Assembly: GCA_900757255.1 (NCBI GenBank)
Contig: CAAENE010000315.1
Span: forward strand, 1 to 5,026
Reading direction: 5' to 3'
Source: Clostridia bacterium
GTDB lineage: Bacteria > Bacillota > Clostridia > HGM11514
DNA: 5,026 nucleotides
The translations under genes and the position numbers were made by a program. Position 1 is the first letter of the stretch. The number at the start of each line of letters is the position of its first letter. The notes below the pieces were generated by a model that searched no databases, had not been told where the DNA came from, and saw only the letters and a program-made list of their open reading frames with translations. This document shows positions 1 to 5,026 of this stretch, piece after piece.

Positions 1-1
1 G

Positions 2-58
2 GCACGAGTGGGTGACGTAAAGTTTACATGGTCCGAAAATCAAAGCGGGGATGTCCCG
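2..58 (+). repeat. Repeat copy 1: C-terminal end of a golvesin/Xly-like domain (truncated by window edge)
   Basis: Residues 1-19 read ARVGDVKFTWSENQSGDVP and match residues 169-187 (ARLGDVKFVWSEDQSGELP) at 14 of 19 positions, offset exactly 168 residues. In the full copy this segment is the last beta-strand of the domain, so the window opens at the end of a preceding copy whose body lies upstream. At DNA level about 40 of 57 bases agree, with most differences at third codon positions, which suggests an old duplication kept by selection on the protein. Confidence 0.8.
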
Positions 59-3000
59 GCAGCAACGGAAAAAGTAACCGAACTGCGTATGGATTTGCGT
101 GTTAATTCCGGTAAGGTTACTCCGTGGTCTAATGTCACAGCTGCACCGGGCGTTACCTTTACTCATACTGAAAAAGGCTGGTCCGCTAATACCGGACTTA
201 CTAACTCTATCGGAGAAGAGAAAACCGTTTATGTTTCTTATGAGGGCTCATCGGTCAAAATTGAACCGAATGCATCCGGCAGTGTGCTGAAGACAGGATG
301 GTACGATGTATCTTTTTGGAATCCGAGTACCCCCGGCACCCGAAACTTTAACGCAACGGTGTTTGCCAATGGTGCATTGCAGTTGGATAATATAGAGCAG
401 GAGCTGGGAGAAAAAGAAACATGGTCCAACGTTGGACGCTTCTATTTCTCAGGAGAAGAGGGCGAATATTTGCAATTGACTGCCGCTTCCGCTGGATCGG
501 GTATGGCGCGTTTAGGAGACGTTAAATTTGTATGGTCTGAAGACCAGAGCGGTGAGCTTCCGTCCCCGCTTCCATCCGTGGAGCCATCACCGTCAGAATC
601 ATCTCCGCCTACTGAACGATTGCCGCTGCAGCCGTTGGAAGGAGACAGCGGAGTGTTATATTATAAAGGATACTTGTCAGATGGAAAAATGGGTTCCTTT
701 GATGCTGCGGAATTTAAGAAAAGTACGAATGGATGGTATATCAACACCAGCGCCGATATCAAATTAGCTGCAAACAACAGTTTTTCTGGAAGCGCAGCGC
801 ACGGCGTCAATACGACGGTTCCGTACGACGGCGTATATCTTGCGCCAAGACGCGGGTATGTCGGCGGCGGAGATTATACCGGTACGATGGTTATTACCTT
901 TGATGTACCAACTGCTGACAGGTACAATATTGACTGGGGCGCGATGCATCCAACGACCGCTTTTGTTACTGTTTCTCTTGATGGATCAACTGAAAAAGCT
1001 GTTGGGTTTTCAGGAAGCGGAAACGGGATTGAACGGTGGGATACATTTTATAGTTCAGTGAACCTGACAGAAGGAACGCATACGCTGACACTCAATTTTA
1101 TAACGTCGTCAAGTACATCGTTTATACGCTTTGATACGCTCCGGCTGGTACCCTCTGCATTGCTTCCGTCACCGGCGCCGTCTCAGACGCCGTTTTCCTG
1201 GAACGAGGACTTCAGCGGCAAGACTGTGGAGCAATCAGAGTTTGTTCTGAACGGGAATTTGATTGGTTCTATTGAGGAACGAGCTTCCGGCAACAATGCT
1301 TTGAGATTAGAGCTTCCTGCCGGCGCGGCCCGTACAGAAGTGTTCACTCCGTCCATGAAAGAAAAATACAACGGGGCAGACGTATCCTCTGATAATCTGG
1401 TCATATCAGCAAAATTCAATATTGAAAAACAGGAAATAAACTCGAGCGCATATCAGAGCATCTGGTACATCAAAACCGCGGACGAACAGGTTATTGCGCA
1501 GTTTGACATGATGATGACAGGTACATATACAGTGGGGGTTGGCTATCACTACAATGACGGCCCGATAACGAGGGTTGTGGGTCCGACTGAGTCAAAAATT
1601 GAGTTGGCCAAGGGTGAGTGGTATCAGCTTTTGATGAGTCTCAATTGCGATACCTGTACCTATGACGCCTATTTTCTGGATAACGATGGGAATGTCATAT
1701 TTAAAACAGACGGTACGCCGGCTGTCTTAGAAAATATTTCGGTGCGCGACGTCATGATTGGCGGCCGTGCGAGTGTAGATACATTATCAATTGAAAACTT
1801 CTTGGCGGGCAGTATCATTTGGCTGGATGATTTTTGTGTCAAGGAAGATCCAAACTATGTGTTCCCGGATCTTGATAACCTGACAACACCTTCGCCGCGG
1901 CCGACCTTCCCACCAAAGGATGCGGTAGTATTCAGCATTATGCAGGGAGATGAAATTTTTTCCTATTCCAACCCGAGCAATGCAAAAAATTTCCAGTATG
2001 GCAGCGTAGATGCCGGCGGAAGCTTACACGCATACTGTGATTCTCCGCTGGTTAAGGGAGTATTTAATCTGAAGGATGTGCCGACGGGACTGTATGAAGT
2101 ATATTTTAAAGTACCCTATGTGCATTCAACGAGTACCGATAAATTGACCCTTGACCTGATTGACTCTTTGGGAAAGACGGTGTCCGAAACCTACAATACG
2201 AAAGCGATTGCGGACAATGCGGATTATTTTGATAATGTCAGTCCGGACGGACTTAAATCACAGAGTTGGATAAAACTTCCGGGTGAGTTTACTTTTTATC
2301 AAACGATTCCGGGTACACTGTCGGCCGGTAAAATGGCGGGGAGTTCCGGAATGGCGCGCTATGATGAAGTCGCGCTGGTAAAAGTCGATGAGGTAACCGC
2401 TCTGCCAATGGCACTCAATGTGAATATCAGCGGGAGCAATAAACCTGGGGCTACCTTGACCGGAAAATATGAATATATCGATGATAACGGGGATCAGGAA
2501 CAGAACTCAGCATACAAATGGTACACGAAATCATCAGGCAGCGCCGCGTGGGTTTTGGCTGCACAAGGAACGGCAACTGCCGCGTCCTATCCGACATATA
2601 CCTTAAAGGTCGGGGACAAATTCGTTAAATTTGAGATTGAGGCGAAAAACAGTGCCGGTAAGACAGGCCCGATAAAATCTACTGAATGGGAGCTGCTGTA
2701 CGAGGAAGACCTGCGGCCTACTGCCAGTCAGGTACAGATCAACGGGGATGTAACCTACTCGGGAAAACTAACGGGAACCTATGAATATAACGATGTAAAT
2801 CTGGATCCGGAAGGGGACTCTGAGTATAAATGGCTTTTGTCAAATGACCAATATGCAGATCCTGCTGAATGGACGGTACTGGAACGGGGAGAATGTAAAG
2901 CGGATACGCCGGTGATATTTACAATACCTCAGGGCATTGAGGGCTATATCCGGTTTGCAATAACACCGAAAAACGATTCCTCTCAGGCGAACAGGGGCAA

Positions 3001-5026
3001 TACAGTTTATTCGAATGCTGTAGGACCGTTAAGCAGGTCGAATGTGAAGCCGGAAGCGAAAAATCTCACTTTCGCCGGACAGGTGGTACAGGCAGAGGGG
3101 ATTGCCGGATTGGCTATTGGAGGAAAGGCCGAGGCAGAATATATCTACACTAATTCACTGGGATCCCCGGAGGGAGAGAGTGTAATTACATGGTACAGAA
3201 GCGATTCCGCTGTTGGCCCCTGGACACAGGTTACGACTGGCCAATCTTATACGCCTGGTGAAACAGATAAAGGAAAATTCCTGCGTTTTGGCGTCACGCC
3301 TGTATCAAGCGACGGAAGTTTGGGCGATGAAGTATTTTCTGATGCGTACATAGTTAAATGGAAGCTGACCTTTGTTGATGAATTTGATTACGAGGCGGTA
3401 AACGCCAAGGATCCGCAGGTTACAGCGAAATGGACATCTGATACGAAGCAGAGAGTTTTGGGTCATCCAGCTGCTGCTGTGCAGGCAAGGATTCCGGAAA
3501 ATACGTCGGTTAGCGATGGCGTTCTGAAAATTACGACGCGCAAGGAACACCTTGATCAATATAATTATGCACATGACTGGACAACCGGCAACGTATACAC
3601 CAGCCAGAGATATGGACCATACGGGTATTATGAAGCGCGTGTGAAATACGCGAAGGCAACGGGCCTGAATCAGTCCTTCTGGTGGATGACCTCTCAGACC
3701 GGAGTGGCAAACGGCGGTGTGGAAATGGACTTTATGGAAGGACATTACCCATACCATATCGCCAGCAATCTGCACCGGTACGAAACTGTTACAAATCCCG
3801 AAACCGGACATACCGAGGATCAAAGGAGAACAATGTCAGCACAGCATTATCCATTTGGCAATCCGGGGACAGAGACGCTGGCGGACAATTTCAACATAAT
3901 CGGAGGATATTTAAAGCCAAACAATCCGTCTTACGCCTGGGACGCTGAGGAGAACAGCGATACTTATCGGGTCTTTTTCAACAATGAAATAATGCGCTCT
4001 ACACGGAGCGTACAATATGTCCCGGCAGCCGGACGTATTTATATGACAGTTGCTGTATTTCCAGGCTTTGGCGGTTATGTGGTAGAATCCCAGGCCGACG
4101 GCTGTGTATTGGAATTTGATTATTGCCGGTATTATGAAGAAATCGGCGTTTCCCAAACGGATGGTTCGGTATCCTATGAGGTTATGAATAATGAGCTGCA
4201 AAGTGCGCTTGCACAGGCAAATCAATTATTGGGAGAAGCAGTTATCGGTAATTCGGAAGGCAACTATACATCTGAGGCAAAGACAGCCCTGCAAAGCGCG
4301 GTGAACGCAGCACAGGAAGTGACCGATCCGGCTAAAAAACAAGCAGCGGCAAATACGTTGAACTCGGCAATAGATGCTTTTCTGGCATCTCAAATCGGTG
4401 ATTCGGCGGCTTTAAAAGCTGCGTTGACTGCGGCACAGAAGATTTTACAGGAGATTCCCGCGGGCGATGGTTATGGCCAATGCCCTGATAGATACATGAA
4501 TAACCTTCGCTTACGGATTGACAGAAGTAACCTGATACTAAACAGCAAACCGTCACAGAAGAGTATTGATTCTGAACTGTTATCCTTACAAAGAGCAATG
4601 AACGATGTCTTGTCAAATCAAAATACAAGCGGTTCATTGACTCAAAATGGTATGGTCGTTGATATCCATAAATTGCTTGCAGACGGCGTTACGTATTTTT
4701 CTGTTGAAGATGTTACAAAAGCAACGCTGCGCGTGCCGGCAAACCTTGAGGCGAATCTTACAATGACATTGAAAAATAGCAATAACCAGGCGGAGTTGAC
4801 CCTGCAGGCGGGCAGTGCGACCCCGGGTGATTACGCGTACGGCTGGAGTAAACCATCCCTTAATGGTAAGGCAGTATATGGCGCGTTCAGTTTCGGCGGA
4901 CTGCAGACCGATTCTCTGTCAAGGCTGAAAATCAACCTGCCGGACGGTTATTCGGCCGGCGTCCTTTCGGGAACGAATGTACAGACGATCGACGCAAGTA
5001 TCGGTACAGATAGCTTTGAGGCGGCA
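2..5026 (+). CDS. Giant multimodular GH16 glycoside hydrolase, internal fragment (both ends missing)
   Basis: One frame is open from base 2 to base 5026 without a stop, giving 1675 residues of a larger protein. The family that fixes its role is glycoside hydrolase 16, a retaining endo-acting beta-glycanase family with a beta-jelly-roll fold, at residues 1122-1384. On its N-terminal side are four binding-type beta-sandwich modules joined by Pro-rich linkers, then three Ig-like repeats; on its C-terminal side are two FIVAR-like modules and an unidentified region. No signal peptide, sortase motif, SLH repeat or dockerin is visible, but both termini lie outside. The first in-frame ATG (89-91) is not the start: it has no ribosome binding site, and the codons before it encode a segment homologous to residues 169-187. 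Only 8 cysteines occur, as expected of an exported Gram-positive protein. Coding of a secreted polysaccharide hydrolase is near certain; the substrate is unknown. Confidence 0.95.
149..562 (+). other. Golvesin/Xly-type carbohydrate-binding-like domain (residues 50-187)
   Basis: This module has the layout I associate with golvesin C-terminal/Xly-type binding domains: an opening strand with a tryptophan (KGWSANTGL), a central KTGWYDVSFWNP strand (W at residue 100) where family members carry G-x-Y-x-V-x-x-x-x-P, a strand around W-S-N-V-G-R-F-Y-F-S, then a Y-L-Q-L-T-A strand and a closing G-M-A-R-L-G-D-V-K-F strand that matches the family's V-A-D-A-V-K-F type ending. Such modules usually sit beside hydrolases and are thought to bind polysaccharide or cell wall glycans. 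Ligand residues cannot be assigned here. It is preceded by the tail of a similar domain and followed by a Pro/Ser linker. Confidence 0.65.
506..562 (+). repeat. Repeat copy 2 of the golvesin-like closing strand
   Basis: Residues 169-187 (ARLGDVKFVWSEDQSGELP) are the second copy of the segment at bases 2-58. The copy leads straight into the first Pro/Ser linker, whereas copy 1 leads into the next golvesin-like domain. A shorter, more diverged relative of the same strand (SGMARYDEVALV) occurs near bases 2345-2380 at the end of a later binding-like module. Confidence 0.8.
560..643 (+). other. Pro/Ser/Glu-rich interdomain linker 1 (residues 187-214)
   Basis: The translated stretch is rich in proline and serine, with PSPLPSVEPSPSESSPP as its core, and has no predicted regular fold. 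PSP-type linkers of this sort join modules of secreted Gram-positive polysaccharide hydrolases and are often flexible or glycosylated. It separates the golvesin-like pair from the next beta-sandwich. Confidence 0.75.
650..1150 (+). other. CBM6/CBM35-like beta-sandwich module (residues 217-383)
   Basis: About 167 residues with the pattern of a CBM6/35-type binding domain: a start with alternating hydrophobic and aromatic residues (LYYKGYLSDG), a glycine-rich stretch (YVGGGDYTG), a strand resembling the family's 'y-x-v-x-w' segment (DRYNIDWGA), a strand carrying V-T-V-S-L-D-G, a segment L-T-E-G-T-H-T-L-T-L matching the common 'l-x-x-G-x-h-t-l-x-l' signature, and a closing strand FIRFDTLRLV matching the usual 'n-i-D-x-l-x-l' ending. 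Members bind sugar chains through aromatic residues in loops. The overall fold call is fair; the exact CBM family and ligand are not settled by sequence reading. Confidence 0.6.
1151..1192 (+). other. Pro-rich interdomain linker 2 (residues 384-397)
   Basis: A 14-residue linker (PSALLPSPAPSQTP) between the CBM-like module and the next jelly-roll-like module. It has the same PSP-type composition as the linker at 560-643. Confidence 0.7.
1193..1849 (+). other. LamG/concanavalin-like jelly-roll module (residues 398-616)
   Basis: Roughly 219 residues opening with W-N-E-D-F-S-G and closing with I-I-W-L-D-D-F-C-V-K-E-D. The opening 'DF' strand plus a closing 'hydrophobic-DDhxV' strand is a hallmark of concanavalin-like and LamG-like sandwich modules, and of polysaccharide-lyase-like folds found beside glycoside hydrolases. 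Inside are the strands NLVISAKFNI, SIWYIKTADEQ, GEWYQLLMSL and TYDAYFLDNDG, in the order expected for such a jelly roll. It holds three of the window's eight cysteines (residues 549, 552 and 612), including a CDTC pair. No catalytic signature is recognised, so a binding role is the more likely reading; a weakly conserved enzyme domain cannot be excluded. Confidence 0.5.
1850..1918 (+). other. Pro-rich interdomain linker 3 (residues 617-639)
   Basis: A linker with TTPSPRPTFPPK as its core, between the jelly-roll-like module and the following binding-like module. It is the last Pro-rich linker in the window; modules further along are packed with only a few residues between them. Confidence 0.65.
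1919..2395 (+). other. Binding-like beta-sandwich module, golvesin/CBM-related (residues 640-798)
   Basis: About 159 residues with a beta-sandwich pattern: GVFNLKDVPTGLYEVYFKVP resembles the 'x-l-p-x-G-x-Y-e-V-y' central strand of golvesin-like and CBM-like modules, SWIKLPGEFTFYQ resembles their 'W-x-x-l-G-x-f-x-f' strand, and SGMARYDEVALVKV closes the module with clear likeness to the closing strand at 500-532 (SGMARLGDVKFVW). It is therefore probably a third, much diverged member of the N-terminal binding-domain set. A sugar-binding role is inferred from architecture only. Confidence 0.5.
2402..3361 (+). repeat. Three tandem Ig-like repeats (residues 801-1120)
   Basis: Three units of about 100 residues: bases 2402-2695, 2714-3031 and 3047-3361. 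Each starts with a strand like NVNISG, VQINGD or LTFAGQ, continues with G-x-L-T-G-x-Y-E-Y or its equivalent (AEAEYIY in the third), then an acidic turn (DLDPEG-type; SPEGES in the third), an S-x-Y-K-W or V-I-T-W strand, and ends with a strand such as VKFEIEAKN, IRFAITPKN or LRFGVTPVS. This is the bacterial Ig-like repeat common in large surface enzymes of Paenibacillus and Clostridia, resembling A9-type repeats. The third unit has a roughly ten-residue insertion near its start. They most likely act as a rigid spacer presenting the GH16 domain that follows directly. Confidence 0.75.
3365..4153 (+). other. GH16 glycoside hydrolase catalytic domain (residues 1122-1384)
   Basis: A complete 263-residue domain, normal for GH16. 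It begins with LTFVDEFDY, matching the family's 'F-x-D-E-F-D' first strand, and a W at the expected place (AKWTSD). Next come WTTGNVYTSQRYGPYGYYEARVKY split over two strands (the 'G-x-h-x-S-x-x-x-x-x-Y-G-y-x-E-A-R-h-K' block, bases 3578-3646), SFWWM (3674-3688), and the catalytic signature EMDFME at 3722-3739. By family knowledge Glu1241 is the nucleophile, Asp1243 assists and Glu1246 is the acid/base; all three are present, in the ExDxxE (beta-bulge) form. The domain ends with the typical last strand LEFDYCRYYEE. Reaction: retaining endo-hydrolysis of a beta-linked glucan or galactan. Specificity is not clear: the G-x-W-P-A-F-W-h wording typical of laminarinases is replaced by LNQSFWWM. Confidence 0.93.
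3722..3739 (+). other. GH16 active-site motif E-x-D-x-x-E
   Basis: These codons encode E-M-D-F-M-E (residues 1241-1246). In GH16 enzymes with the beta-bulge motif the first Glu is the nucleophile and the last Glu the proton donor. Methionine at the second position, instead of the more usual Ile or Leu, is a conservative change, so the site looks catalytically competent. The following residues GHYPYH replace the common short hydrophobic ending. Confidence 0.9.
4187..4390 (+). other. FIVAR-like helical module 1 (residues 1396-1463)
   Basis: About 68 residues with the FIVAR pattern: N-x-x-L-x-x-A-L-x-x-A-x-x-L-L at the start, G-x-Y-T-S-E-A-K-T-A-L-Q-S-A-V in the middle, A-x-x-V followed by a short turn, and A-A-N-T-L-N-S-A-I-D-A-F at the end. 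It is alanine-rich and should form a three-helix bundle. FIVAR modules occur in cell-wall-associated proteins and hydrolases of Gram-positive bacteria, where they act as stalks or wall-binding units. It follows the GH16 domain after about ten residues. Confidence 0.82.
4400..4621 (+). other. FIVAR-like helical module 2, diverged (residues 1467-1540)
   Basis: About 74 residues starting S-A-A-L-K-A-A-L-T-A-A-Q-K-I-L, aligning with the first helix of the preceding FIVAR module, and ending S-E-L-L-S-L-Q-R-A-M-N-D-V-L, aligning with its last helix. The middle is unusual for the family: instead of the Y-x-x-x-A-x-x-x-L-x-x-A helix it has C-P-D-R-Y-M-N-N-L-R-L-R-I-D, with a cysteine (residue 1494) and arginines. 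Helical and probably a degenerate copy of module 1. Confidence 0.6.
4622..5026 (+). other. Unidentified beta-rich C-terminal region, cut by window edge (residues 1541-1675)
   Basis: I do not recognise this region. It has alternating hydrophobic strands such as MVVDIHKLLADG, ATLRVPANL, LTMTLKN and AELTLQAGS, a glycine- and aromatic-rich stretch (YAYGWSKPSLNGKAVYGAF), and a strand RLKINLPDGYSAGVLSG. The composition suggests a further beta-sandwich rather than SLH repeats or a sortase tail. The module continues beyond the window, so neither its length nor the anchor of the protein can be read. Confidence 0.55.

Noticed and set aside
1..8. The opening GGCACGAG equals a well-known cDNA-library adapter sequence
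   Set aside because: It is read in frame as part of A-R-V-G-D-V-K-F, which aligns with A-R-L-G-D-V-K-F at bases 506-529. It is therefore genuine coding sequence and the match is chance.
89..91. In-frame ATG as a possible gene start
   Set aside because: No Shine-Dalgarno sequence precedes it, and codons upstream encode a segment homologous to residues 169-187, so the gene continues beyond the left edge.
99..1061. Short + and - strand frames of 60-80 codons in the first kilobase
   Set aside because: All overlap the long frame starting at base 2, have low-complexity or arginine/leucine-heavy translations, and lack family motifs.
3305..3823. A 172-codon open frame on the - strand
   Set aside because: It lies antisense to the third Ig-like repeat and the GH16 domain, which have clear family motifs on the + strand. 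Its translation shows no recognisable domain, and no ribosome binding site was evident.
3911..4637. Two - strand open frames of about 100 codons (3911-4225 and 4332-4637)
   Set aside because: They are opposite the end of GH16 and the FIVAR modules and their translations resemble no family; they are by-products of the + strand codon pattern.
1..5026. CRISPR array, tRNA, rRNA, insertion sequence, terminator hairpin or riboswitch
   Set aside because: No short direct-repeat/spacer pattern, clover-leaf sequence, transposase motif or inverted repeats were seen, and the whole window is taken up by one coding frame.
4187..5026. SLH or dockerin anchor at the right end
   Set aside because: The characteristic SLH hydrophobic/acidic signature and the paired calcium-loop D-x-N-x-D of dockerins are both absent; an anchor could still lie downstream.

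Overview
The window lies entirely inside one very large protein-coding gene on the + strand. Reading from base 2, the frame stays open for 1675 codons to base 5026. No start or stop of the gene falls inside, so both ends of the protein are missing. There is no room for another gene, an RNA gene, a promoter or a terminator, and I saw none. Residue numbers below count from the first complete codon (residue k starts at base 3k-1).

The protein is a modular, probably secreted or surface-attached carbohydrate-active enzyme. In order it shows: the last ~19 residues of a golvesin/Xly-type binding domain; a full second copy of that domain type; a Pro/Ser linker; a CBM6/35-like beta-sandwich; a short Pro linker; a ~220-residue jelly-roll-like (LamG/concanavalin-like) module; a third Pro linker; another binding-like beta-sandwich; three Ig-like repeats of about 100 residues; a GH16 glycoside hydrolase catalytic domain with an intact ExDxxE active-site signature; two FIVAR-like helical modules; and the start of an unidentified beta-rich C-terminal region that runs off the window. 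The catalytic domain is the only recognisable enzyme; the other modules probably bind polysaccharide, act as spacers or hold the enzyme at the cell surface.

The organism is most likely a Gram-positive anaerobe of the Clostridia or a related Bacillota lineage, perhaps from a gut or digester community. This is inferred from the module set (GH16 with FIVAR and Ig-like repeats of the Paenibacillus/Clostridia kind), PSP-type linkers, low cysteine content and mixed codon use at moderate GC. No taxonomic marker is present, so this stays an inference. The polysaccharide attacked is not determined: the GH16 fold covers beta-glucans, laminarin, agar, porphyran, carrageenan and others, and this copy lacks the usual laminarinase-type wording near the active site.
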